From Balaenoptera acutorostrata (Eukaryota; Chordata; Mammalia; Artiodactyla; Balaenopteridae), in contig NC_080082.1 of the NCBI RefSeq assembly GCF_949987535.1, forward strand, positions 47,096,374-47,160,373: DNA of 64,000 bases, given 5' to 3'. A model generated the notes under the pieces. That model had not been told where the DNA came from, searched no databases, and was given only the letters and a program-made list of their open reading frames with translations. Positions 23,559 through 35,250 of the stretch are shown here, one piece after another (positions within the stretch are counted from its first letter, which is position 1; the number at the start of each line of letters is the position of its first letter). The translations under genes were made by a program, and so were the position numbers.

Positions 23559-26500
23559 ATACCAAAACTACAATGGCCTGTAGTCCCCACTGCCTTGATT
23601 CTGGATCCTGGCTCTCTCCTCCTGCCCTCTGCCAAGCACCCTCATTTATCCCTGGGAGTCTTTAGTGTGAGCTTTTCAAACACAGATCGCTCCATCCATC
23701 TACTGCAGACACCACCCAGCGCTGCCATGTTCTCCCCTCTTCAGCTCCCCTGCCCCTCTGTTTCCACGGTAACTGCCTGGTGCTGCCTCTCCAGACCTCC
23801 AGGGGGCGCCAGACCGGTACCTGTTACAGTGCGGAGGGAGGGAGACGAGGTGTCAGGCTCTCTCTTTCACCGAGGTCCTTGGGTGTCTCCTTGCCATTCC
23901 TCATCTTCAATAACTCTCAAGGTCATCCCCAACCCTCCTGCCCTGCCCCCAAACGTCTCCCTTCTGGGTCCTCCACTACCAGTGCACTTTGAGATCTACA
24001 CTGAACAAACAGGCCCAGCTGCCTGGAGTTGATGAATCATTACAGAGTAAGGCAACCCAACATCTACTGAGGCCATGGTTAGGGCCTCCCACCCCGGCCA
24101 GAGGATATAATATTTAAAGGAAAAAAAAATAAAATTGCTATTGCTTCTGGGTGACATATCCTGATAATCACAGGAAAGGAGAGCTTGAAACCATAATCAT
24201 AATCATCTGTGGTCTTTGCATGTGTAGACCTGGCCTAAGGCTTAAGTTTAAACCCACGGTGATGTTAAAAGCTCCACGAATAGTTCATTTCCCAACAAAA
24301 CTGCCATACAGGGAGGCAAATAATTTAAGTAGGGACAACGCTTCACCAGTATGCACATATTAAAAGTTGAAAATCACAACCCAGGGAAAGCCAAAGAGAG
24401 AGAAGGGAAAACAAATTTTTGTTTCATTTCTTCCAGCTGGAAAGATCGGACCATTCCGAAGCTGTCCACAGTCTCCCGGCCAGAGCCCTCTTCTCCCTCT
24501 GAGCCGGGGCGTCAGAGGGGGTGACTGTCACAGATGGAGTGTCGAGATGGAAACCTCTCCTTGGAGGTGCAGAGGGAGAAATTTAGAAGGAGAGAGACCC
24601 AGCCACAATCCACAATTGGAAGTTTACTCTACACATGAGATTGATGGAAATGAGGTCTCATTTCTAACCCCAGGAGCACTTTAGCACTTTCACGGGACAT
24701 TATGTTTTCTGAGTGTTCCCCCCAGAATCAATGTATGGGTTATAGATTATTGATCACTAAGGACCCAGACCACAGCCTCTCTTTCAATGTCAGAATGAGA
24801 GCTATTGTTCTCCTTCCCAGGCTTCTAACCATGAGTCATCATACATTTTCAGACACAGAGCAATTATTCATAGTCAAGTTATCCTACCCAAGCTTATCAA
24901 GAATTTAAACGGAAAAATATGTACATGTGCCTTCTTGTGGCAGCACGCTATAGATACATGGGGAAAGTCAGAAAAAATGCTATTGGTCCAAGAGCAAACT
25001 CAGAACCATTGGATTTTGATTCTCTCCCTAACGCACAGCAGTTTCGATGAGACTAATATCGCCATCCTGTGAACCTGCCAGCAGATAGAAGTTACTATAT
25101 TATTGTGGTCTGTTTCTGAGGACAAATAAAGTATGTCGCTCTTTAGTGCTTTGTAGAGCACGCCACGCTCTAGACAGAAGTGTTTCAAGTCAACACAATA
25201 TGAAAAAATTCAAAATAAAATGAAAAGTGTCTGAAAACAAACCAACATAAATATACAGCAGTCCTGTTAATTATGATTATTTATGATCCTAAGAACTGGC
25301 ATCATTACTGTGGTTTCCTTTCCAAAATCTCACAAACTTGTTACTATACAGCAGTTTCAGAGTTCTATAGGCTTAAAAAGGTGGAGTGCTGGAGGCGGAA
25401 GTCATTGGGGGCAGGGATCACGTGTGTCCCAGCTGCCGGGGCCGGCTTGTACACGTGCATGCGTGTGTGATGCTGACACACAATAAAACCCGCTCAGACC
25501 TTCCAGCACCCCCCAACATTAAACTGCTGGTAATGCGTTACAGATGTCTCTGATGAGCACCGCCAATCTATTAAACAAAGTGCTCCAGTCGCCGGCAAGG
25601 GGCCTGAAGAATGATCTAGAAATCCACCCCCTTGGGGGAAACAGCCTATGGAACATCACTGACAACACTGAATATTTCATCAGGGATGACAGGACTTTTC
25701 TCTTCCCGGTCCCCCCCCCCCACCTCCTCCATCACCCTGCCTGCCACGTCCCCCCCTGCCCCTTGCCAATTTTTTCTGCACTCACTTGACAACTAGTCAC
25801 GGCCACATCACCGCTGTCCTGCTGTCCTTGCAAGCTGACCTCTGTAGTGTGCGGTGCCCAGTGGTCATGCTGTCCTCGTCTCTCTCCAACCACATCTGAC
25901 AGGAGACGAGGCGATCACGGCAGCGGCTCCTGGCACCTGAGACGCCCTGGGACTACACAGGTAAAGCAGGGAGTCCGTGTTGTCTCCGGACCACCAACAG
26001 AGGGAAAGACATGACATCTCCAGCCAGGAGCCCACGTCCGAATATTCAAAAGGTTCATCATGCGGGTGATGAAGGCGGCCCTCCCAGCCTTCCAGGATGA
26101 GGTGTACGTGAGGCAGGAGGGGGGTCGGGAAGGAGCACCTGGGCCTGTCCTCAATCAGGGGCAAAGAATAGCACAGGCATAACAGGACGGCGCTGGCAAG
26201 TCCAGACAGGAGTGTGGGGAGCCCCTCCCAGGCAGGTTCCGGGCCCCAGAGATGCATGTGGCCATGTGGGCAGCTCAGGGCCACACCTGCCCACTGACCA
26301 CACCCAAGGAGACAAAGAGGGGAAATCGCTCCTTAAAAAATGAGATGGTGGTCTTTTGAGTCGCTATATTCTCTTGCAACTCCTTTTCGGCGAAGTGTCG
26401 GAGTGCAGAAAAACATGAAGTATTTTGACTGAAATAAATACTTGCATGGAAAACAGAGAGCCCTGGGGAGTATCCTGAGACTTGAAGCACGCCATACTGT

Positions 26501-28029
26501 TTTAAGCAGGTGACAGTAATGTCATCGTCTGAGAGGTTAGGGTGTTTTCTCTAGGCTTGCAAGAGGAGAGAGTAAGTTTGCTGTGAATAAAGTCAAGAAA
26601 CACACTTCCCAGTTGCACAGATCACTCACAGGTTGCTAGGACATGTGCCCCGCTCTCCGCCTTTGACGGAATTAACCAGTCCTATTAGAGAGAGAGTGTT
26701 TGCTGGCTTCAAGCAGAAAACCAAATAAAGTACACACTCTTCAAATCACTCCGGTTTTTCCAACTTTCATTACACCACCCACATAAACACACCTGAAAGC
26801 TGTTTGTTCAAAAGCCTGTCTCAGCATCTGCTGTGGTTCTTGTGGACCGAGGTCTGGGGCAAGCGCAGACTGCACATTCTATCTAACCCTGAGCTTAAAG
26901 CTTACTCCAGGCCACCCCGCTCCTTATTTTCCTTTCCTGCCTTGGTCGTACTGAATCGTCAATGAAAATAGAAAGCATCTTGTTGCTACCTACTAGAACC
27001 ATGGGCACTGATGAAAATCTTTCCTTATTACACAGCAGTAAACTATGCACAAAGGAGTCTTGCAGGAATCTTGTTAGAAGACCTTACTAAGACCATGTCT
27101 GCTTTACACCCAAGCTTCTTGCTCCCTCACGTCATTCTGTACCCGTCTGAGAATGGCTCTAGGGAGGGTGGGACCAGACAGGTGGCAGCCCCGTTCTCTC
27201 AGGTTCCGTGCTGAGGTCAGACGCCCCTCCTGCTCCTGCAGCTGGAGGGAATGAGGATGCTCACGTCTCCGCCTCCCACCTTCCGTGCACAGGTGTAACT
27301 CGTCTCGCAGGGAGAAAGCGCGGCCACCCCTGCAGCCCTGCAGCAGCGCCTGGGGACACCAGGAGCAGAGGGAAAGCGAAGGGAGGTGACTGAGCTGGGC
27401 CCCTCGTGCCTCTGAGCTCAGGAACACCCGGACAACAATGGGGACAGGTGGGCAGCCGTCCGGGAGCCCTCCTCTACCAGCAAAACTGCTGCCACTGCTG
27501 CTGCATGAGAATCTGAAATCTTTGGGGCAGAACAGAGCTTGAATGCCCTTGAGGACAAAGCACCCCTCCCCAGCTGAGCACCACCCATCTCCCTCTTTGG
27601 GCTCATCCAGGTCCCTGGACCCCATTCCTAGCCAAGCCAGCCCAACCCCCTTCCTTGGCAGATGGACCAGTCCCTTAAATGGGTTCAGGTGGATGGGCTG
27701 CAACTCTGAAGTCCCTGACGGGGTCACTGCTGAACGGAAGCCCCTGGGAATTCCCTGGGATGCAGAGCAGCACCCACCCCTCGATCAGAGCCCCTCTGGT
27801 GGGTGTCCCTCCAGCCTTGGGATGAATCTCTCTCTCTTCCCTGGAGCACCAGGTGACGCGGTCATCTACAGGAACCATATTATGAACTGTGAATGTTTAC
27901 AACTGCTAGGACCTCACTCCATGCGCCTAGGGGCTGGCTCTAACAGGGACAGTGGCGGGGGGGGACCCGAGACCCGGCGAGGGCACTGCACAGTCTGACC
28001 TCCTCTCCCTGAGTCAGGAAGGACAGGGC
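23559..28029. other. Unannotated non-coding stretch
   Basis: About 4.5 kb without a recognised repeat or exon. 23640-24000 and 27200-27800 are GC-rich and carry long chance open frames, including a 207-codon minus frame at 27104-27727 with no recognisable domain. C runs are found near 25710-25725. Confidence 0.35.
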
Positions 28030-28578
28030 CCTGCCCAAGGGCAGCCTCCTCGTGTATAGGCATTAAGCAGAAGGTAAACCACCTCCTTGTTTTGCCCTTA
28101 TTGAGGCCATGACACATGGAGGAATGGCATCTCAAACAGAAACTTTGTAGCATCTGAACAAGAAACTCTGATCTTGCAAAACCGCGGAGCATGCGCAATA
28201 AAATGCACAGGTTGCTGATGACCCTGTACAACCTTCCACGTATGCGGCTCTCGACTCGCAAGGGGAAAATGAAGGGAAAACAGCTCTTAGGGCGCATGTA
28301 CGCATGTAAGGTGGCTTCAGGAGACAAAGGCACAGGACCAGGAGCTGAAGCATCCTGGTGCCGTCGAGGCCACACCTCAGCCCTCCCCTCAATGGATAGT
28401 CCACCCTCTCATCAAAAAGACTCCCACCCATTCAAAGGGCTAAAAAGAAGATAAAAAGGGGATCAAAAAACCCTCATTCGCCAGGACGCCTGCACTCTTC
28501 TTTGAGTGTGTGCTTTCGCTTTTGCCTCAGTAAACTGCTTCTTTGTTCTCTTTGCCCCCCAGCCTCAGTGGGGTTTTT

Positions 28579-28631
<53 letters not shown>

Positions 28632-28732
28632 CCTCATCCAAATTCCTTTTGGACGAGTTGAACAAGAGCCTGGACTTCCAATAAAGCTTTTCTGGTATCA
28701 CCCCCAGGAAGCTCATTCTGGGGTGACACTCA
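28030..28732 (+). mobile_element. Probable solo LTR of an endogenous retrovirus
   Basis: The stretch has the layout of an LTR from a class I-like (gammaretroviral) ERV: a TATA-like 'agataaaaagggg' near 28450, then 'cctgcactcttctttgagtg', 'ttgcctcagtaaactgcttc' near 28525, a polyadenylation-type AATAAA near 28679, and 'ggacgagttgaacaagagcc', a phrase usual in the R/U5 part. No gag, pol or env sequence lies nearby, so it would be a solo LTR left after recombination. Both boundaries are uncertain and no target-site duplication was found. A GT microsatellite has grown inside it. Confidence 0.5.
28583..28630. repeat. (GT)n microsatellite inside the LTR
   Basis: 24 uninterrupted GT units. Frames reading VCVCVC or THTHTH are repeat artefacts. 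Confidence 0.95.
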
Positions 28733-28977
28733 CCAAATAGGTCGAATGTGGGTGGAACCATTAGAAACATCCCATGTTTGATTTTTTTAATTTTTCTTTC
28801 TTTTCTTTTTGTTTTGGTTGGTTGGTTGGTTTAGGGTGGTGTTTCTGTGGCCTGAGTTTATAGAGTCAGTAGGGCATAAGTTGTAGCTATTTGCATGTCA
28901 CAAGCCCCCTCCTCATTCCCTCACACCCTGTGAAGCACACCCATGGATGGGGGAAATGCAACTGGGAAGGTTTAAAG

Positions 28978-29212
28978 CAGGTTTCCTCAACCTCGGCACC
29001 GTTGACATTTCGGTCCAGATAATTCCTTGTGTGGAGCTGCCCTGTGCATCGCAGCTTCCTTCTTAAGCAGCAGCCCCGGCCTCTGCCCTCTAGATGACAG
29101 TAGCATTCATTTCCCAACTGTGACAACCAAAACTGTCTCCGGAAAATATCAACTGTCCCCTGGGGGGTGGAGGGCTGGGGGGTGCCAAATGACACCTGTT
29201 TGAGAACCACTG
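28978..29212 (-). mobile_element. MER20 hAT-Charlie DNA transposon
   Basis: The element is complete. It starts CAGGTTTCCTCAACCTCGG and ends TTTGAGAACCACTG, forming imperfect terminal inverted repeats. Internal phrases 'ttgacatttcggtccagata', 'tagatgacagtagca', 'gtgacaaccaaaactgtctc' and 'aactgtcccctggggggt' match MER20. It is flanked by a perfect 8-bp target duplication, GTTTAAAG, at 28970-28977 and 29213-29220, as hAT transposition makes. MER20 is a non-autonomous eutherian element; some copies act as hormone-responsive enhancers in endometrial cells, but activity of this copy is unknown. Confidence 0.9.
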
Positions 29213-29220
29213 GTTTAAAG

Positions 29221-30639
29221 GATTTGCTAATGTGCAGTCAGGACTAGAACCCAGATGGATGAGGCTAAGCCCTTGTCCTTCCCACGGTGCCCTGGGGGAG
29301 GGGCAGGGGCAGGGTTTAGCCTCCAGGCACTGGCACACCCACCCCACTCCCCTGCCTTCTCCATCCTGGCCTCCACCGCTCTGATGCCACTCAAGACCCA
29401 TAACCCCCAACCACAGAAATAGGATTTTCCTCTGAAGGAAGCTTCCCTCTCAGCAAGCAGTGAAGGAATGAGATAAAGGCGTTGATAACCCACCTGGTGT
29501 CTTTAAAGCTGGGTCCCACACTTTCGCAGTGTGCCCGGATGACGTGGCCTGGGTGGTAATGACTTCAGGGTACAGTGTCATCCCACTGCTGCCATGGACT
29601 CCTGCTCCCCACCCGCGTGGTGGTGACGGTGCCTTGTGCCACACAGCCAGGTCATCACGCCAGGACGGGGCACTCCTCAGAGCTGGAGTCCACAGGACCC
29701 TCCCTGTGCTGCCTGGCCTGGGTCCCAGCGGGCCCCCAGGAAGGTGCACCTCATCCAGTCTAGAGCAGAGGAGAGTTTCAGATTGATCTGTAAAAGAAAA
29801 TCCAAACCCAGCCCGAGACTTCAGCCCCAAATCTCTCACCAGGTTGTAGGAGCAGCTCTCACCCCTGGCCAGCCAGGTCCCAGATTGGGCGACCAGCTTC
29901 AGGGAGGCCAATGGCCCCGGTTCCCCAGAGAATGCTCTGCTCCCAGCCCAGAGCGCCCCCTGCGGCATTTCTCCCCGTGCGTGGCCGTGAGATGGATTTT
30001 TATCCCGGTTTTTCAGAGCATCCTGCTGGAGCGTGTGCCAGTCTGAGCACATGCTTCTATCAGAAGGTTGAACTACAAGACAAATGTGCGAAGCAACACA
30101 CCTCTGAGGCTTGTGCTGGTGGAGGGAGCAGCTCACCTAGGCCTCTCTGAGGGGGGACAGTCGGACAGAGACACCAAGGACCAGGCAGCCAGCCACCTCC
30201 AGACAGGGACATGAGCAGGTACAAGGGCCCTGGGGCAGGACGGAGAGTTGCGTGTTCAAAGTACAGAAGGAAGATCCTGTGGCTGAAGTAGAGACAGGGG
30301 TAAACCAGATCATCACATGTGGCCTTGCAGGCTATGGTCAAGAGGAGATGTTTTATTTTAAATGAATCAGAAGTCATCGCAAGGGTTTGAGCAGGCGAGC
30401 AGACGCTCTGTTGCCAAAAAGACCTTTTGGTCTCCGATGGGCAAAAGGACTGTGGGAAAGAGCAGGTGCAAGGTGACTGGTCCCAGATGAGTGACGACAG
30501 CACCTTAGGTACCAGGGGAGGTGGAGAGATGTGAGCATAATAGGGATGTACGTGGAGAGTAGGATACCTGTATGGGGCAGGAGGTGGGGGCTTTGCAGAG
30601 GAGGGATGGGTTAAGGGTGGTGCTGCAGTCTGCCACAGT
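29221..30639. other. Unannotated GC-moderate non-coding stretch
   Basis: No repeat or exon recognised. A 228-codon minus-strand frame (29450-30136) lies here. Its translation shows no domain, signal peptide or membrane segment, and competing frames overlap it, so it is taken as chance. Confidence 0.35.
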
Positions 30640-31020
30640 GATGCTGTATGAAAAATGCCCAAACTCAGGAGCTTGAGACAGTAAGCATTTATTTAGCTAA
30701 CAAGTCTGAGCTGGGCAATTTAGGCTGAGCTTTGCAGGACGGTTCTTCCTGTCTTGACAGGGCTCGCTCTCACATCTGGTGGTCAGCTGGCTATTGGCTG
30801 GGCAAGCGGGCCCCCTGGCTCTCCTCCTCCAGCAGGCTAGCCCAGGCATGGCCTCGTGGTGAAGATCAAGGCAGAAGCGTGGATGAGCCCAGTTGAAAAC
30901 CGTCTTCACACCTCTGCTTCTGTCTTGTTTGTTAACACCCTTTGGCGGGAGCAAGTGGAAACAGCAGCACCCCAAAGATAGATGGCAAAGGGTGAGGACT
31001 TAGGCCATTTCTGCAATCGG
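30640..31020. mobile_element. Possible ancient repeat remnant, family uncertain
   Basis: The order 'aagcatttatttagctaaca', 'gctgggcaatttaggctgag', 'catctggtggtcagctggct' and 'caggcatggcctcgtggt' recalls a dispersed mammalian element (…atttattatctcacag… …ctggctgttggc… …ctcacatggc…). I cannot name the family with confidence. Confidence 0.35.
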
Positions 31021-32195
31021 TCACCATGGATGGCCGTAGGTGTTTGACTGGCGTAACTGAGCTGCTAGAGCTGCCTTTTACTGACCTGGGGCAGACTGAG
31101 GGAGGAATATACTGGGGATTTCAGGAATCAAGAATTCTGCTTTGGCTTAAGGATATGTCGGGCAGCTGTAAGTTCCTAAAGCACTCAGTGAGTGCTTATG
31201 GGAGCTGCCCAATGCCAGATGGGTAATTCAATTCTCATTTTAAACAAAATTCACCAAGTTGGAGTTTCAAAGCCCCAAGGCCACAAAACCTACTGACGAT
31301 GCCAATGAGCCTGCTTTGGAGAGACAGGCCTCCTCCAGCTGCTGTGTCCACCATTCTGTCCCCACTGCGGAATGATAGAAAACCTTCGCTGAGAGACTCT
31401 AATTTTATGCTGATCGTTAACTAAGAATATTTCTCTCCAGAGATTTATTACATTAATGAGCTCTGAAATTACTCATAGCAATTAAGTATATTGTTTTTAA
31501 ACTCTTTAGAAATCATCAAAACACACTTTAGAAACCATCAAATAAGGGGTGCAGTTGGTGCCCAGACAAACCCAGCCGGCTCTCTCCCTGCTGGCTTTGA
31601 GAGTTTCTGGCCCCCGGCTCCCATGGTAGATGTGTACCTGCCCAGCTGAGAGAACTTCCACGTCCCATAAGTAGTGGAACTTTCTTTCTGGAGAGAGGAC
31701 TGGACACTGCGTCCGAGTGGCCAGGTCTCGGACAGCTCTGTACCCGGGGCCAGTATGAGAGCCGGGGCTTGTCCTGCAAACTGCCCCCCACTCACACACG
31801 AGAAGCAGAATGAGAGCTGAAGCCCTCACATCCGGGTTAAGAAGGCCTCTCATTCCCAACAGCTGAGTGTCACCACTTCTGCATCCCTTGCCTCATCTAA
31901 CACAGACCTGTAGGAGCCACGGCCCCCCGATCGCCCATGGCATGAACCCTTTAGAGCAGCCGCCTTGGGTCTTCAGATGGGGTCCCTGAATTGCACACAC
32001 GGCTCACTCCTCCTTGACAAGTCCCCATCATCACATTCACCTACACAAGCCACTTCCCAGGTCAGATGAGCCCTCAGGTTTCAAGCTGCCGGGACTCAAA
32101 CACAGACTTCGACTCTCACTAGCTGTTGCATATCAGGACTCTATGAATGCAGCGTATAGCACAGAACTTGGTCCTCCTAAACACCTAGGAACGCC
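31021..32195. other. Unannotated non-coding stretch
   Basis: Nothing recognised. 31380-31510 is AT-rich, and the rest is GC-moderate. Confidence 0.35.
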
Positions 32196-32350
32196 TTGTA
32201 ATGACAGTTCAGCCATTTGCCAACATTCTCTAATTTACTTCTCACAGCTATGCGACAGGAGCCATTATTTTTCCCCATTTTACAAATAAGGAAACTGAGA
32301 CACACGGAAGGGAAGTTATTTGCCCAAGTCAGCTGTAGGCCTGGGGTTTG
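32196..32350 (-). mobile_element. MIR SINE
   Basis: Reverse-complement MIR: 'ctatgcgacaggagccatta', 'ccccattttacaaataagg', 'aaactgagacacacggaagg', 'gttatttgcccaagtcagct'. Confidence 0.8.
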
Positions 32351-33735
32351 TGTAGGCTTGGGGGTCCTCTCTCCACACAAGAGGCTGCCCCTACGTGGAC
32401 AGTGTCATGGGCTTCCTGTCGGGTTCAGACGATGGGAGCCCCTGTAAGAGGGCAGAGAGGGGGAGGACACTTGGGGGTATTCATTCTCCCAGCTCCCTCC
32501 TGGGGCGGACACTCCTTACTGGTGACTGTCTCCATGCTTTTCTCTGTCTTCAGGCTCCAAGCTGCTCTGTCCCCCAACACTCAGGTCTGGGCTTCCTCAC
32601 TCCCACCCCCACGGACTCCTAAGCCCCACCTGCTCCTTTGCAAATTGTCCTTTCATTAAACTCCCCTAACTTGCACGCTCTGAGTGAGCCATCTGTCTCC
32701 TGCTGGGCCCCAGACCCCCAAGTGTGTATTCTAAGCACTACTCTGCCCTGCCTTTGTCCTGGGCCCCAGAAAACAAGACTTCTGATGAGGGAAAAACAAA
32801 ATCATCTGTACCTTTTTCACTTTTGAGGCTACAATGAAGACCAGGAAAGTCCTAACACGCTGAGCCCTTTGGCTGGGCTTCCGGCTTGCTGATGGATGAT
32901 GGGGGCCAGAGGAGCCCTGTCATGGCCACCAGCTTGGACCCCGGCGGCCCACGGACACTGGCAGAGCCCTGGCTACTTAAATGCAGCAGAGAATAATCCC
33001 AGAACGTCTGCTCAGCTCTGCTGTAAGCCGTGCAGTCCAGGAAGAAGGCCAACACTGTGTACAAAGGATAAGGGGAGACCCCAAAACTCCAGAGCTGGGG
33101 AACAACTCACCAGCAAAGCTCTTCCTGGAAGCCCACCTGCCAGGAAATTAGCTGACCTTTCAGAGCCTCCAAGTCCCAAATTCAGCTGAGCGCGGCCTTG
33201 GTCATTCTAGACCCGGGATGGCCAGAAGGCAGTGGGCTCGGAAGGGGAGCGGCCTCTCCTTCTTACCCTCCTGCAGACCCTACCGCTGGGGTGAAGGCTC
33301 TGCCCTGGAGCTTATGAGCACAGCTGTGTCCTGAGTGACTGGGGTCACAGGACAGGGGAGTGGAATGGGAGTGACTCCAACTATTTTCTCTGTGTCTTTG
33401 CTTCCCCCCGCCCCCATCACCTTCTGGTACCAACCACACCCATCTTCAGGTAGACGTAAAATGCCTTGATGCATGTCCATTAGTTTCTAGCACCATTAAG
33501 GGCCCAGATCAAATCCATTTGCCTCCATGGAGCTGGGCAAGGGAATCCTCGCTGAGTCCACTCAGACTTGCTAAAATGCCTCTTGCTGCATCGTCCACCC
33601 AGCAGAAGCTCCATGAAGAAGAAACAAAGCCTTCATACTCTCACATATACTCATCCACCTCCTAATGCCTGCAGGTCTGGACACAGTCCACTTTCCGGAA
33701 ATTCCAAATAACAGTCAAAACAAAGAAAGGATATT
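32351..33735. other. Unannotated non-coding stretch
   Basis: GC-moderate DNA with C/T-rich patches. No exon or clear repeat. Confidence 0.35.
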
Positions 33736-33865
33736 GCAGAATACTGGGGCTAGAAGGGGCATCAGAGACCATCTGTGCCATTTTACAGATGGGAAAACTG
33801 ACACACCCCAGGGGAAAGGGCTCAGACGAAAAGTCTAGATTCGAAGCCAGGAGGTCTGACCCCCA
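33736..33865 (-). mobile_element. MIR-like remnant
   Basis: 'ggggctagaaggggcatcag', 'ccattttacagatgggaaaa', 'ctgacacaccccaggggaaa' and 'gattcgaagccaggaggtct' follow the reverse-complement MIR order. A CR1/L3-type origin for the first part is possible. Confidence 0.6.
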
Positions 33866-35171
33866 ACCCAGGGCTCCCTGTGCTGTTGCAGACCCACTGC
33901 AGCCAGGTGGCATCTACTTCCATCTCTAAATTGCCCCAGAACCCTGCTTGGACCCCCGGGAAGAGCCAACCCAAGGAGGGCCAATACCATCTGGCCTCCG
34001 AGAGTTTGCGGAAGGCACTCTTTAGCACTAGATGCCCAGTTGCACTGGGGCTTTCTTTAAGTTGACTACTAATCAATGTTTGCTGCCACTGTTGCCTCAA
34101 GGATTATAACCCAGGGCCAGCTGCAGGGCCAGGGTGGCATGCCATTTGCCTGCCTTGGAAGTGTGGTAAAGGTAGACAATTGTCTCTTTAAAAAAGTGTC
34201 CATTAAAAGTGAAAACATCCCAGGAGTTTAGTGCCAGATGTGTAGATTCCAGCTCCTCCCACTCTCTACAAGCTCTGTGCAAATAAATTGTAATGGTATT
34301 AATATCCCTACAGATTCATGTAGAATAAAGCAATCACATTGAAGCAGCATTGAACCACCCCGAAAGAAATTAACAAAAGAGGGAGATCGGGGCTTGGTGC
34401 AGCGTGTCCTGAGGGTTACTACGGAGTGTTCCTGAGTCCCAGGCTTGGGAAGATCTGTTTGCGAGGGAGTCGCTTTCCAGTTTTCAAAATGAGACTTTCA
34501 TTTTTCAGGGAATTACAAAACACCAACTCCATCAAGGAGGCTAAGTACCTATTCAGAGAGCTCCCACTGGAAGCACAGGGCAAATCAGCGCATCCCAAAC
34601 TCTGAAGAGCAATAAACGTAGTCTGTGAACAGCGTCCAATGCAGCCAGGCCAGGAGGCGCTATTGAGGAAAAGAGGGCCTCGTTGTCCATCCTCAGGCTC
34701 ACTCCAGCCCTCTGCCCAGTTCCCTCATGACCACAAAAACCAAGATCTTGAACGGCATCCATCCGCCTCCCCAGTCACCTTCCCTCCCCGACTCCGGCCA
34801 CACCTCCCACCTCAGAGCAGGTGTGCCTTTATTGAGAAGATCCTTTGATGAAGCCAAGGAGTTCAAACCAAGCAGGACCAAGGATCAAAATGGGGGACGA
34901 CTCAGACACAAATGACCAGAATTGGCTCGAGTGACGTGTCCAGTGGCGCCCTCGGCTAAAAGGAGATCACAACAGCACCACAGGCAGACCCTTAGCCACG
35001 GCCAGGCTCACGGGCACCATGATACAACAGGAATAAAAGTAAATTATATCACTTGTCATCATTAAGAAAAATTTTCTTCTCCGTTCTTCATTCGAAAAGC
35101 ACTATATTTAATGAATGAGTACTGAGTCATGACACGTAAATGACTAAAATATAGGAATTATACTGAGGTCA
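33866..35171. other. Unannotated non-coding stretch
   Basis: No exon or repeat recognised. GC-moderate up to 34950 and AT-rich after it. Confidence 0.35.
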
Positions 35172-35184
35172 ACTAACGTATTCT

Positions 35185-35237
35185 TTTTTTTTTTTTTAAC
35201 ATCTTTATTGGAGTATAATTGCTTTACAATGGTGTGG
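35185..35237 (-). mobile_element. Extremely 5'-truncated L1 insertion (53 bp)
   Basis: A T tract of about 14 bases plus 'atctttattggagtataatt' and 'gctttacaatggtgt' is the reverse complement of only the last ~38 bases of an L1 3' end and its poly(A) tail. A perfect 13-bp target-site duplication, ACTAACGTATTCT, at 35172-35184 and 35238-35250 shows that this stub is the complete insertion and not a trimmed remnant. Confidence 0.92.
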
Positions 35238-35250
35238 ACTAACGTATTCT

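Noticed and set aside
27104..27727. 207-codon minus-strand open frame
   Set aside because: Same reasons as other GC-rich chance frames; no domain recognised.
29450..30136. 228-codon minus-strand open frame
   Set aside because: GC-moderate DNA with long overlapping frames on both strands. The translation is low in recognisable motifs and looks like chance.
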